From the NCBI GenBank assembly GCA_963745755.1, contig CAVUYP010000001.1:1-64000 (forward strand): a DNA stretch of 64,000 nucleotides, given 5' to 3'. Positions 9,216 through 19,655 of this stretch are shown here, piece by piece. Source of the stretch: RHKX01 sp963745755. Lineage in GTDB: Bacteria > Actinomycetota > Thermoleophilia > Solirubrobacterales > 70-9. Below the pieces are notes generated by a model. The model searched no databases, was not told the DNA's origin, and worked only from the letters and a program-made list of their open reading frames with translations. Positions within the stretch are counted from its first letter, which is position 1, and each line of letters opens with the position of its first letter. A program made the translations under genes and the position numbers.

Positions 9216-10622
9216 TCAATCGTTGTAGATTTCGTCCAGGCTCACTTCCGCATTCGGCGTCCTCGCTCACGTTCTCGAAGCTGGGGGCGGGCGCTTCGCA
9301 ACCGTGATGGGCCGACTCACAAGGGTAGGGAATTGCTTCCACGTTCGAATTCGCCGCTTCCGACGCATCCGCGTCCGCGTCGTCCGCCGACTCCGAACCC
9401 GGGCGCGGCCAATTCCGACCTGGCGGCTTCCGGCTTCTTGGCAAATCGGGCGGCGCGGTCATCGGAAATGGCCCGGGCCGCACGACGCAATTCCACGGGA
9501 CTGAGGTGGCGCAGGTTGGCAAGCTCCTCCAGCGGCTTGAGCGCGCCGACGGCCCGCTCGATGGTCGGTTCGAGCGTCACGATCTCGACCAGCCAGCGTC
9601 GCACGTGGTCGAAGCGGCGGATCGCGTCTTGCAACTGGCGGTTCAGATCGCCCGTCAGCTCCAACGTTTCGACCGCGTCGGCGAGATCTCCGGTGCGAGC
9701 CAGGATGCGATCCTTCAGCGTCAGCAATCCGTCGAGCCCGACCTGTGCGGCGGCGATATTGTGCGACTGACCGTCCAACCGTTCGCGGATCTTGATCAGT
9801 TCACTCAGCGCGTCGCTGGCGTCTTGGCGATGCATTGCATCGTCGCCGCAGAGGATCGTTTCCTTGATTGCCACCAGTTCCTCGCCGACGTCGCGGGCCA
9901 CGGCCGTCTGGTCAGACGCCTCGATCAGGCGATCGTTCAGGCGTTCCCACTGCGCGACCGATGCAGCGGCCTGCTCGGCGCGCTCGCCTTCGGCCAAGGC
10001 GCGAGATTCGACCTCGATCAACCCTTCCAGCGCCTGCCGCGCGGTCAGCCAGGCGAGCGCCTTCGCTTTCGACCTGCTCTCGCAGCCGGGTCAACTCATC
10101 CAACGTCCAGTGAGCATTGACAGTGGAATGATATTGGCCGATCAGCCGGTCTTCCAGGCTTTGCAATTGCTCCAAGGCCAAGGCCACGTCGCCGCTGTCC
10201 GACTTGGCGTCGAGAGCGTCGCGTCGCAGTTGCGACAAGGAGCTCAACGCCGAACGCGCCTCGGCCGTGGCGTCTCGTCCCTTGATGAGCTGCGAGTGCA
10301 ACGATTCGATCTGAGCCAGCGCGTCAGTCGCCGCCCGCGCTTTCCGACCTTGTTCCGCCAACAGCCCCAACAGCTCGCTTGTCTTTGCCGCCTGCTCCGT
10401 CTGGCCGGTGAGTTTCTGCACGCCCCGCTGCAAGTTGCCCACCTGATGCTGGAGTCGGGCGAACTCCCGCGTCATGGGGCGCATGACAGTGACGTGCAAT
10501 ACGACCAACCCGATAGCAAAGCCTGCGGCAAAAATTGCAGCGTTTCGCGAAAGTTTAGGGCCTTCGAGATTCGCGCCGTCCTTGGCTGCGTGCAATTCCC
10601 TTCTGTCAGTGGATGTGTGCAA
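9216..10622 (-). CDS. Membrane-anchored coiled-coil protein, frameshifted
   Basis: I do not recognise a named family. A short cytoplasmic N-terminus is followed by one membrane helix (AAIFAAGFAIGLVVLHVTV, residues about 28-46). About 380 residues of heptad-like, Leu/Glu/Arg-rich sequence then form a long coiled coil. The tail is acidic (ADDADADASEAANSN) and ends in SLDEIYND. Frame breaks lie near 10065, 9410 and 9257; each is repaired by dropping one G after a C. The layout suggests a structural or envelope-associated protein. A strong terminator follows. Confidence 0.7.
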
Positions 10623-11158
10623 TGTTGGTCTCCTACCAAGCTGGAGTTGATTCTGCGAGCTAAGCGAGCGAGTGCTATTGCCCCGTGGAAAATATCGACC
10701 AGCTCAACGCAAATTATCGAGTCTTTGTATGCTTCTTATCTTCTCCAGGTGATCGCGTCACGGCTCTTTATCACCCCAAATTTCACCAGTCCGGATAATG
10801 CATAAGGCCGCAGACAACTTGGATGCCCGGCGGTGAAGCGAGCATCAAGCGAGAGCCCCAAACCACTCATACGGCTCAGATCCGAGACACGAAAAGGCTG
10901 GTTAGCTTGTTTATTCACCGCGTTTAGCTTGCGGCGCCACCGCCCAAGCGACATCTCGCCGCCGGGTGTGCGTCGCAGCGCGGTTGTTTGCAGAGTTGCG
11001 TCGTAACTCCTAACGCTGCGACGCATTGGGAGATTGCCGGCGCTCTCGCGCAGCGCCGACTTGACCGCATGCCCAATAGGCCAGTATGATTTTGAAAGCC
11101 CAAAAAAAACTTTCCAGCCAGCAAAATCCCCTGCCTCCCTATCGTTAGGACGTGAATC
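10623..11158. other. Intergenic region between divergent genes
   Basis: No gene is supported in these 536 bases. They separate the leftward coiled-coil gene from the rightward metal importer operon and hold a 12-base inverted repeat (listed separately). A run of A residues lies at 11102-11109, about 50 bases before the importer start. Confidence 0.5.
10969..11025. promoter_or_regulatory. Inverted repeat upstream of the metal importer operon, candidate operator
   Basis: TGCGTCGCAGCG at 10969-10980 is mirrored perfectly at 11014-11025, with a 33-base spacer. It ends about 130 bases before the substrate-binding protein gene. The spacing is wide for one dimeric repressor site, so it could be a pair of half-sites or a hairpin. 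A link to the sensor domains in this operon is inference only. Confidence 0.4.
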
Positions 11159-12131
11159 GTGCTCCGCGTTTTCCTCTTCCGGCCGGCGGTCCTTTGCCTG
11201 GTCCTGGCGATGCTATCACTCGGCTGCGACGCGTCGAGCGACGTGGGGGGCGCGCGCCGCCGGCGCCAAACGGGAGCCAGCGAAGTTTGCAGGCGAGTAC
11301 CCGATTCACGCGGTAGCCACGACCGGCATGGTGGCGGATCTCGCGAAACGGGTCGGCGGCCCGCGGATCAAAGTCTTGCAATTGATGGGCGAGGGCGTCG
11401 ATCCGCACCTGTATAAGGCCTCGCCCGGCGACGTCTCCCAGCTCAGTCGGGCCGACATTATTTTCTATTCCGGCCTGCACCTGGAAGGAAAGATGGCGGA
11501 CGTGCTCGAGCGCATGGGGCGACGACAAGCCGACGGTGGCCGTCGCCGAGGCCATCGCAAAGGACAAGCTGCTCCAGGTCGGCGAGCATTTGTACGACCC
11601 GCACGTCTGGTTCGACGTCTCGCTGTGGCGCCAAACCATCGATGCGGTCGAATCCGCCCTGGCGGAATTTGATCCGCCGCACAAGGACGAGTACCGCAAG
11701 CACGCCGAGGCGTATCGGACGGAACTGACCAAGTTGCACGAAGAATGCCGGCAGCGGATCGGCCGGATTCCGGAGGACCGGCGCGTGCTGGTCACGGCCC
11801 ACGACGCCTTCCGCTACTTCGGCCGCGCCTACGACCTGGAGGTCAAAGCGATCCAGGGGATCAGCACGCGAGAGCGAGGCGGGCGTCCGCGAGATCAACG
11901 ACCTGGTCGAGTTCATCAGCCGCCGAGGCGTAAAGGCGGTGTTCGTCGAGACCTCGCGTCAGCGACCGCAACATCGAGGCGCTGGTCGAGGGCTGCCGCG
12001 CCCGCGGCCACGAAGTCGAAATCGGCGGCCAGCTTTTCTCCGACGCCATGGGACGGCCCGGCACTCCCGAGGGAACCTACGCCGGCATGGTCCGGCACAA
12101 CGTCGATGCAATGGTAAAGGCCCTGGAATGA
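11159..12131 (+). CDS. Metal ABC transporter substrate-binding lipoprotein (Mn/Zn type), frameshifted
   Basis: This is a cluster A-I (TroA/MntA/ZnuA) binding protein that captures Mn or Zn outside the cytoplasmic membrane. A lipoprotein signal with lipobox LSLGC lies at residues 19-23. GMVADLAKRVGG, GEGVDPHLYKASPGD (metal His), DPHVWFDVSLW, AHDAFRYFG and FVETSVSDRN follow in the family order. The start is GTG at 11159. Frame breaks lie near 11255 and at 11520, 11869 and 11957; at the last three, removing one C restores the frame. The stop overlaps the next start (ATGA at 12128). It is the first gene of a four-gene importer operon. The absence of a long His-rich loop points to Mn rather than Zn, weakly. 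Confidence 0.9.
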
Positions 12132-12973
12132 CGGCAAGTCACACGTCTCAATCGATCGCAGGATTACCAACGCTCGGCCGCGACGGCGGCCGACGACGGC
12201 CGGAGCCGCGCCGGTGCTGGACGTCCACGACGTGACCGTCGCCTACCACCGCAAGCCGGTGCTCTGGGACGTCGATCTGACGATCGCCGCGCCCTGCCTG
12301 GTGGGCATCGTCGGCCCGAACGGCGCCGGCAAGAGCACGCTGATCAAGGCCATCCTCGGGCTGGTCCCGCTGGCCAGCGGCATCGTGTCCGCTGTTCGGA
12401 CGGCCGGTCGCGCGGGAGCGGCGGCGGATCGGCTATGTCCCCAGCGCGAGAGCGTCGACTGGGACTTTCCGGTCAGCGTGCTCGACGTCGTGCTGATGGG
12501 CGACCTACGGCCGACTCGGCTGGTTCCGCCGCCCCGGCCGCGCCGAGCGGACCTGGGCGCATGCGAGTGCCTCGATCGCGTCGGCCTGGCCGACCTGGCC
12601 GCCGCCAGATCGGCCAGCTTTCCGGCGGCCAGCAGCAGCGCACCTTCCTGGCGCGGGCCCTGGCCCAGCGGGCCGACGTCTATTTCATGGACGAGCCGAT
12701 GGCCGGCGTCGATGCGGCCACCGAGCCCGTCATCTTCGCGCTGCTCCGCGAACTGCGCGCCGACGGCAAGACGGTGCTCGTCGTCCACCACGACCTTGCG
12801 GACCGTCCCCTGAATACTTCGACCAAGTCGTGCTGCTGAACATGCGGCTGGTCGCCAGCGGCCCGACCGACGAGGTCTTCACGCCCGAGAACCTCCGCAA
12901 GACCTACGGCGGGCGGTTGGACATTCTGGACGACGCGGCCGATGCGTTCGCCGCGCGAGAACGCAGCCGATGA
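12128..12973 (+). CDS. Metal ABC transporter ATP-binding protein, frameshifted
   Basis: The ATPase of the importer. Walker A is GPNGAGKST near residue 58, the signature is LSGGQQQR, and Walker B with the catalytic Glu is VYFMDEP. HHDL supplies the switch His. QRESVDWDFPVSVLDVV is typical of the MntB/ZnuC/TroB group. It starts at the ATG that overlaps the previous stop and its own stop overlaps the next start (12970). Frame breaks lie near 12205, 12395, 12510, 12600 and 12795. The poorly conserved first 28 residues may be shortened in reality if a later start is used. Confidence 0.9.
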
Positions 12974-14236
12974 TCGCCTACAACACCGCGGTCGTGCTGG
13001 CCGGCGCCAGCCTGCTGGGCGCCAGCGCCGGCCTGGTTGGCAGCTTTGCCGTCTTGCGCCGCCGGGCGCTGCCTGGGCGACGCGCTGGCGCATGCCGCGC
13101 TGCCCGGACTCTGCGTCGCTTTCTTGATTCTCGACCGGCGCAGTCTGCCGGCGATGCTGGTCGGCGCCTTCGTCTCCGGCATTATCGGCGTGGGATTGAT
13201 CGTCGCTCTGCGCCGTTCGACGCGGATCAAGGAAGACGCCGCCATCGGCATCGTCCTCAGCGTGTTCTTCGGCATTGGGTTGGCGCTCAGCCGAATGATC
13301 CAGAACCGCTCGCCGAGCGGCAGCCGCGCCGGGCTTGATTCGTATATCTTTGGCAGCGCCGCCACCATGCGGATCGCTGACTTGTGGTGGATCGCCGGCG
13401 TGGCCGCGCTCTGCCTGGTCGTCGTCCTGCTGCTGTACAAAGAGTTCAAGCTGGTCGCGTTCGACATGGGTTTTGCCCGAGTACAAGGCTGGCCCGCCGG
13501 CAAACTCGATCTGTTGCTGATGGGCCTGATCGCCATCACCGTGGTGGTCGGCCTGCCGGCGGCAGGAGCCCTGTTGATTGCCGCGATGCTGATTCTGCCC
13601 GCCGCCGCCGCAAGGTTCTGGACGGAGCGACTCGGCGTAATGCTCGTCCTGTCGTCGTTGTTGGGAGGCATCACGGCCGCGTGCGGAACGCTGCTCAGCG
13701 CAAATTCAGCGGGCTGCCGACCGGTCCGACAATTGTGCTGGCCGGCGACAACCGCGTTTCTGCTGTCGGCATTGTTCGCCCGGCGTCGCGGCGGTCTGGC
13801 CAGACGCCTGGCCCAGCGTCGCTTCCGCCGCCGACTGGAAATGCAATCGCTGTTGCGGCGCCTCTACGACTCCAGCGAATCGTCGCTGCCCAACCGTCTC
13901 GCCGTGCCGGCCAGCGAAGTCCTGCGACGCTCGTCTCTCTCGCCCGGCGCCGTGCGGCGAGCCGTTGCCAGCGGTTGGATTTCTACGGAACCGGCGGACA
14001 AGTTGCGACTGACCGAAGCGGGGCTGAAAATCGCTTCGCGGATCGCGCGAGGGCATCGGCTGTGGCAGTTGTTTCTTGTCGAATACGCCGATCAACACGG
14101 CAGCTTCGGGGAACTTGACGTCGAGAATGCCGACGAGCGTTTGCCTCGCGAGCTGATCGAAGCATTTGAAGCCCGACTGGCCGCCGAGGGCCGGTTGCCG
14201 AAACAATCGGCCGCAGCCTCGGAGGCGGCGCCATGA
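12970..14236 (+). CDS. Metal ABC transporter permease fused to a degenerate DtxR-like region
   Basis: An ABC-3 family permease with about eight membrane segments (residues 1 to about 270), including LGDALAHAALPGL and AALLIAAMLILPAAAARF-type segments. About 120 extra C-terminal residues contain a winged-helix-like part (SSLSPGAVRRAVASGWIS, KLRLTEAGLKIA) and a DtxR-like helix (RGHRLWQLFLVEY). The metal-ligand positions that follow in DtxR/MntR are not conserved here (VENADERLP). Frame breaks lie near 13070 and, compensating, near 13702 and 13746. ATGA overlaps occur at both ends. The extra domain is probably a non-sensing partner of the one in the next gene; this is inference. Confidence 0.87.
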
Positions 14237-15567
14237 ACGGCTTTGAACTGATCCCCATCGATTGGAATCAGGCCGGCTGGACGATTGCCGTCGCGGCGGT
14301 CTCCAGCGCGTCGTGCGCAATTTTGGGCTGTTACCTCGTGTTGCGGCGCATGAGCCTGCTGGGCGACGCCATCAGCCATGCCATCTTGCCCGGCATTGCG
14401 GCGGCGTTCTGGCTGGGCGGAACCACCTCGACGCTGCCGATGTTTATCGGCGCCGTGGTCGCCGGGTTGCTGACCGCGTTGTTCACTGAAGCCGTTCAAA
14501 GCTCCGGCAACGTGCCGGAAGACGCCAGCATGGGCGTGGTCTACACGTCGCTGTTCGCTTTGGGCGTCGTGATGATCGCTCGGCTCGCTTCCGGGCGCGT
14601 CGACCTCGATCCCGACTGCGTGCTCTACGGACGAATCGAGCAAGTCGTATTGGCCAATGTCCGGATTGCCGGCATTTCCGTCCCAACGGCGTTTTTGCCG
14701 CCGCTAGCCACGCTTGCCGCCACGTTGCTGTTCGTCGCCGTATTTTGGAAGGAGCTCAAGTTGGCCTCGTTCGATCCGGCCCTGGCCACGGCCATGGGAT
14801 TGAACGCGGCGCTCGTCCATTATCTGCTGATGGCCATGGTGGCGGTCGTGAGCGTGTCCGCCTTCAATGTGGCCGGCTCCCCGCTTGTCGTGGCGATGTT
14901 GATCGTGCCTGCCGCCGCGGCACACTTATTGACCGATCGCTTCGGCGTCATGCTGCTGCTTTCCGTTGCGATTGCCCTGATCGCAGCCGCGTTGGGATAC
15001 CTGTGCGCCGTCTGGCTGAACACCGTGGTCGCAGGCATGTTGGCGGCGGTGCTGGGCGCCGAATTCGCATTGGCCGTCTGCTTCGCTCCGCGGCACGGAC
15101 TGGTCAGCCGCGCGTGGCGCCGTTTGAATTTGAGCGTGCGGATTGTCGCCGAGGATATCATCGCCATCGTCTACCGGGCCGAAGAACGCCAGCACGCCTC
15201 CCCAGCCGGCGAAGCTGCACGCCAGGCCTTGGGCGTCGCCTGGTCGGTCTGTTCGCAGGCCAGCGGAGGCGGCTGGATCGCCCGGCTGGCGCTGTGGCGG
15301 TTGCAACGTGGCGGCTCCATTTTCCGAACGGGCGACAGCCAGGTGCATTTGACCGACGAAGGCCGCCGTGCGGCGCAATCTCTGGTCCGCTCGCACCGCT
15401 TGTGGGAGGCCTTCCTCGGCGAACACTTCGACTTGCCGCTCGATCATCTTCACGAACCGGCCGAGCGCGTGGAACACTATATCGGCCCCAAACTCCAGGA
15501 GCGTCTGGCCAGCGAACTGGCCCGCCCCGACATCGATCCTCACGGCAAGGAAATCCCGCCGGAGTGA
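14233..15567 (+). CDS. Metal ABC transporter permease fused to an MntR/DtxR-type metal-sensing domain
   Basis: This gene is intact, with 444 codons. Residues 1 to about 285 form an ABC-3 permease with LLGDAISHAILPGI. Residues about 300-444 form a winged helix (up to VHLTDEGRRAAQSLV) plus a DtxR-family metal-binding and dimerisation region. In RSHRLWEAF the His and the Glu four residues later match DtxR H79 and E83. LHEPAERVEHY matches the H98-C102-E105-H106 block, with Glu in place of Cys as in MntR. The end is PHGKEIPP, as in DtxR proteins. Chlamydia YtgCR has the same permease-repressor fusion. A DNA-binding or regulatory role for this domain is inferred. Confidence 0.92.
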   Translation: MNGFELIPIDWNQAGWTIAVAAVSSASCAILGCYLVLRRMSLLGDAISHAILPGIAAAFWLGGTTSTLPMFIGAVVAGLLTALFTEAVQSSGNVPEDASMGVVYTSLFALGVVMIARLASGRVDLDPDCVLYGRIEQVVLANVRIAGISVPTAFLPPLATLAATLLFVAVFWKELKLASFDPALATAMGLNAALVHYLLMAMVAVVSVSAFNVAGSPLVVAMLIVPAAAAHLLTDRFGVMLLLSVAIALIAAALGYLCAVWLNTVVAGMLAAVLGAEFALAVCFAPRHGLVSRAWRRLNLSVRIVAEDIIAIVYRAEERQHASPAGEAARQALGVAWSVCSQASGGGWIARLALWRLQRGGSIFRTGDSQVHLTDEGRRAAQSLVRSHRLWEAFLGEHFDLPLDHLHEPAERVEHYIGPKLQERLASELARPDIDPHGKEIPPE

Positions 15568-15579
15568 TCTGCACGAACG

Positions 15580-17226
15580 TCATTCCGCCAGTTCGTAGAT
15601 GCGGAAATCTTCGCCTTCGCTGACGGCGCGGAGCTTGGCGAGCGCTGCGGCGGAGCGACTGCCAAACGCCGAATCGAGATCGGCCACGACAAGCCAGCGT
15701 GCGCCCTGTTCTCGCGCCATTTGCAGCTTCTCGGTCAGGCGGCGGTCGTTGACGGAGCAGGCCCAACCAGGGCGATCGCAATAATACAGCAGATCGCTCG
15801 CAGCGCCGTGCAGCGTGGCGATTGGTTCTTCCGGCTGCGTCCGCTCTCGCACCGCGGCGGCGGCGGCCAGCACGCCGCGATCTTCCGCCGGAGTCGCAAA
15901 GGCGGGATGCGCCACATGGCGTAAGGAGAAGACAACTGCAACCAGCAGCGTACATGCAACGCCGAAGCGACCGGGTTTGATTCGCTCATAGACCGTCTGC
16001 CAGCCCAAACCGACCAGCACGCAAAAAACCGGCAGAATGGCCAGGTCGTAGTACGACAGCTCGTAAAACTTCGAAGGCAATGCCGCAACCAGAATCGCCG
16101 TCGCCGCCAGCCAGGCGGCGTGCCGGCGCCAGGCCGAGTTCCAGAAACCGGCCAGCGCTAAAGCCGCTCCGATCGGCGTGAGCATCCAGCCGCTCAGATC
16201 ATCGAGCAATCGCCGGTAGAAGTCGGCCGAGGTCAACAGCGGATGAGGCCAGCCATGCACCGTCGCGCTTTGGCGGACGGAGTAAAAGACGTGAGCCGAG
16301 GTCGGCTCGCCTGGCGCGGCGATCTGCCAGACATGGGCGTACCAGAGCGCCGCCGGCGCCACGGCCGCCAGCCCGGCAAGGACGAACTCCACACCGGTTC
16401 GCACTCCCGCGGCGCGGGCCGTCTTGGCAACCCTGCGCCAGACGAGCGCGGCCAGCGGCAGCGCCAGCACCAGCATATAAATCTTCGTCAACAGCAACAG
16501 CGCGAAGCTCGTAGCGGCCAACAGCAACCAACGCCGGCGATTACTGGATAGCCAACGCTCCAAGCAAAAAAAGCTTGCCAACGCAAAGAACATCAGCGGC
16601 GCCTCGAGCATGAAGCTTTGTCCAAAGATCACAGACGAGGGCGACAGAGCCAGCGCGAAACTGGCGCCGCAAGCCGCAATTGGCCCGTGCCAGCGCCGCA
16701 CCAAGGCGAACATCAATGCCACGGCGCCGGCGCTGAACGCAATACAGCTCGCCCGCCCCCAAATATCGAGCGAGCCGCCGAATATCGACCAGCCGGCGCC
16801 GGCCAGGTAGGCGCTGACCGGTACTTCCAGCAAGTGCCAGCCCCGATCTCCGCCCGCCATGCAGTCCATCGTCGGATGCCAGAAGCTCGCCCGACCGAGC
16901 ACCCAATTCCGTGCAATCATGGCGTAAGTCACATTCTTGGTGGCAAAATGCCCTAACAGCGGACGGCAAAGCCCAGGCAGACGAACCAGAACGGCCAGCA
17001 GGACGGGAAAGCCAAGCTGAAGGATGAACGCCGAGGGTGAATCAGGAAGGTCCGAGGCCGACGGCCGGCGGTCCGAAACAAAATTGACCGGCGCCTTAAG
17101 GGCTTTGGGCGGGGCTAAAGATTGCAAGGCCCCGGCTCGCTGGTGCGATGCCACCGATCCGCTCTCCGTTATCTGGAGAGACTGGGGAGAATGCGGCAGA
17201 CGCGACGGGTCCTGAATCGTTGCCAT
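15580..17226 (-). CDS. Membrane glycosyltransferase, GT39/ArnT-like
   Basis: This gene is intact, with 548 codons and about ten membrane helices. After a soluble N-terminus of about 65 residues comes LAVLVRLPGLCRPLLGHFAT, the first helix and periplasmic loop with acidic residues typical of lipid-linked sugar transferases of the PMT/ArnT superfamily. A soluble C-terminal domain (from about residue 440) ends FRIYELAE. The fold class is recognised; the sugar donor and acceptor are not. It converges with the metal importer operon (12 bases between stops) and diverges from the lipoprotein gene at 17360. Confidence 0.75.
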   Translation of the reverse strand: MATIQDPSRLPHSPQSLQITESGSVASHQRAGALQSLAPPKALKAPVNFVSDRRPSASDLPDSPSAFILQLGFPVLLAVLVRLPGLCRPLLGHFATKNVTYAMIARNWVLGRASFWHPTMDCMAGGDRGWHLLEVPVSAYLAGAGWSIFGGSLDIWGRASCIAFSAGAVALMFALVRRWHGPIAACGASFALALSPSSVIFGQSFMLEAPLMFFALASFFCLERWLSSNRRRWLLLAATSFALLLLTKIYMLVLALPLAALVWRRVAKTARAAGVRTGVEFVLAGLAAVAPAALWYAHVWQIAAPGEPTSAHVFYSVRQSATVHGWPHPLLTSADFYRRLLDDLSGWMLTPIGAALALAGFWNSAWRRHAAWLAATAILVAALPSKFYELSYYDLAILPVFCVLVGLGWQTVYERIKPGRFGVACTLLVAVVFSLRHVAHPAFATPAEDRGVLAAAAAVRERTQPEEPIATLHGAASDLLYYCDRPGWACSVNDRRLTEKLQMAREQGARWLVVADLDSAFGSRSAAALAKLRAVSEGEDFRIYELAE

Positions 17227-17359
17227 GCGTTGATCGAAAGCACGAATCGCGGAAAAAGATGCGGGTTGTGCAAGTTATTCGGACGAATATATCGCTACCG
17301 CTTGTCGTCACACATACGGATTTGGCCGTTTTGGCGCGGTCGGGATATAAGGAAGTGCC

Positions 17360-17926
17360 ATGAGCCGTTTTGTGCCGCTGTTGATTGTTTTGTCGCTGGC
17401 ATCCGCCGGAGCCGTCGGTTGCCGCTCCTGTGCAGGCCAGTTGGATTATTGCGGCCCCATGCCGGATGAGCCTTGCGACTTCATGCACCGACGCAATTCC
17501 ATTCTCGGCGGCGATAAACGCCCCGAGGCGATGGCTGCGTTGGCCGAAGTGCAAGCCCAAGAAGAAGCCGAAGCGGGCGGCGAGTTGGAGGACGGCGAAA
17601 ACGTGCCGACGCCAGCTCCGATTCCAGCGCCGGAGCTCGAAGAGGGAGAACTGGGAGACCCCGACGCCACGCCGATGTCTCCGGAAACCGGGATCGTTCC
17701 GCAGTCGGGTCTCTATGTCGAAGACCATGCCCCCCTGTCGCCGGAAGAACGCATGGACTCGCAGTACGATCCCTATGCGGGTGAAGGCATTCCCTACCCG
17801 CCGCGAGCCGGCGGGGCTCGCCAAACGGATCCCTACGCCATCGAGCAGATGCCGCCGCGAGGAGCGAACTACGGTCCGCCGTCTCGCATGTCGCACCGTC
17901 CGTTGCTGAGACGGCTGTTCCGCTAA
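17360..17926 (+). CDS. Acidic proline-rich lipoprotein of unknown function
   Basis: 188 codons, intact. The signal peptide MSRFVPLLIVLSLASAGAVG ends at a lipobox (AGAVGC, Cys21). The mature part is low in complexity: an EEAEAGGELEDGEN stretch, PTPAPIPAPELEEGE, and repeated DPYA motifs, ending in a basic LLRRLFR tail. No catalytic domain is seen. It is probably anchored in a membrane with a flexible periplasmic tail. The family is unknown to me. Confidence 0.75.
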   Translation: MSRFVPLLIVLSLASAGAVGCRSCAGQLDYCGPMPDEPCDFMHRRNSILGGDKRPEAMAALAEVQAQEEAEAGGELEDGENVPTPAPIPAPELEEGELGDPDATPMSPETGIVPQSGLYVEDHAPLSPEERMDSQYDPYAGEGIPYPPRAGGARQTDPYAIEQMPPRGANYGPPSRMSHRPLLRRLFR

Positions 17927-18051
17927 ACAGTCCGGGTAGAGTCTGGCCCTTCGCGGAACAGACTCGGCCGCGGGCTGCGAGTCGAGCCCGGCGGCCTTCG
18001 AAAAAAGCTCGTCCCTGGTTGCTTTCGCGCTCGGCCCGGTGTAATCGGACT

Positions 18052-19528
18052 ATGAGCGACGCATCTGACGAGTTTGATCCGTATTTGATGACCTCCGATG
18101 GGCTGCGCGAGCCGCCCGCCACGCTGTTCAAGGCGCTGCGTCAGATCGGACCCGGCATTATTCTGGCCGGCAGCATTATCGGCACGGGCGAATTGTTGCT
18201 GACCACCGGCTTGGGCGCCGAGCATGGCTTTGTCTTCTTATGGCTGATTCTGCTCAGTTGCGTGATCAAGGTCTTCGTGCAAGTCGAGTTGGGCCGGTAC
18301 ACCCTCTCTTCCGGCAAGCCCACGTTGGCGGCGCTGGATGAAATGCCCGGCCCCCGGTTGGGCGCCAACTGGCAGTGCTGGTGGTGGCTGGGCATGTTGC
18401 TGCTCACCGTCTCTCAGCTCGGCGCCATGGAAGGCGGCGTCGGCCAGGCGATGCACCTGCTCTGGCCGCAGGCGACCGATACCGTGGTGGCGAAACTCGA
18501 AGGCTTCGCTCCCGGTTGGGCGGCGGCACATAGCCGCCCATCCGGAACATCCGTGGGCTATCCTGGCGGCTCTTACGGCGACGCTGCTGTTGCTCAGCGG
18601 CGGGTATCATCGCATCGAGTTCATTACGACCATCCTGGTGGCCGGCGTCACGCTGGTCACCGTGGCGTGCGTGATGGCGCTGCCGTTTGCGGGCTATCCC
18701 ATTACTCTGGCCGACTGGAAACAAGGCTTCACGTTCGATCTGCCGGCCGTCGGCATCGCCGCGGCGTTTAGCGCGTTCGGCATCACGGGCGTCGGCGCCT
18801 CAGAGCTGTACGCCTATCCCTACTGGTGCGTCGAAAAAGGCTACGCGCGCTACACAGGGCCTTGCACGCCGGACAGCGAATGGGCCCGGCGCGCCCACGG
18901 TTGGATGCGCGTGCTGTATCTCGACGCCTGGGTAAGCATGCTCGTATTCACCGTGGCCACCGTCGCGTTTTACGTGATGGGAGCCACCGTGCTCTACCGG
19001 CTGAAACTCCATCCCGGCGGCAGCCAGATGATGGAGCAACTCGCCCAGATGTATGTCGAAGCGTTCGGGCACCCTTGGACCAAAACGTTGTTTCTGATCG
19101 GGGCCTGCGTGGTACTGTTTAAGACGCTTTATGTCGCCTCCGCCGGGCATAGCCGTTTGTCTGCCGACTTTCTCAGTCTTGCCCGTCTGGTTCGGTATAC
19201 CGAGGCGGGCCAACGCTCGCGGTGGATTCAATACTTCTGCGTGTTCTATCCGACCTTTGCGCTGCTGTTGTACCTGATTTTCGGCGATCCGCGCACGATG
19301 GTCATCTTCGGCGGTTTCGCCCAGGCCGCCACGCTGCCGATTATCGGCGGCGCCGCGATCTATCTGCGTTACCGTCGCGTCGATCCGCGACTGGCCCCCT
19401 CGCCGCTGGTCGACGCTTGTTTCTTGCTCGCTTTCCTGGCGATCACCGTCGTCTCGTGTTACGCCATCGGCACGACGATCTACACCAACGTCTGGCCCTG
19501 GTTACAGGCGCAATTCAGCGCCGGATGA
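18052..19528 (+). CDS. Nramp-superfamily membrane transporter lacking the canonical metal motifs, one frameshift
   Basis: About 490 residues and eleven or so membrane helices. The first helix region reads IGPGIILAGSIIGTGELLLT. In metal-transporting Nramps the unwound part of this helix holds DPGN; here the equivalent is IGTGE. The helix-6 region (ITGVGASELYAYPYW) lacks the MPH motif. A single frame break near 18528-18545 is the only defect. Without the metal-ligand Asp and Met, transport of Mn or Fe cannot be assumed; the substrate is open. Confidence 0.8.
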
Positions 19529-19655
19529 CGTTCCCGGCCTGCGCCGCGAACTTTCCCCGTCGACATCGGCGGTCTCCTTCAGTAACGAGGAACGGGAGGG
19601 ATTCTTCCGCCGAGGTTAGAGCGCGTCTGGCTTGGCACAGGAGCGCCGTTTGCCC

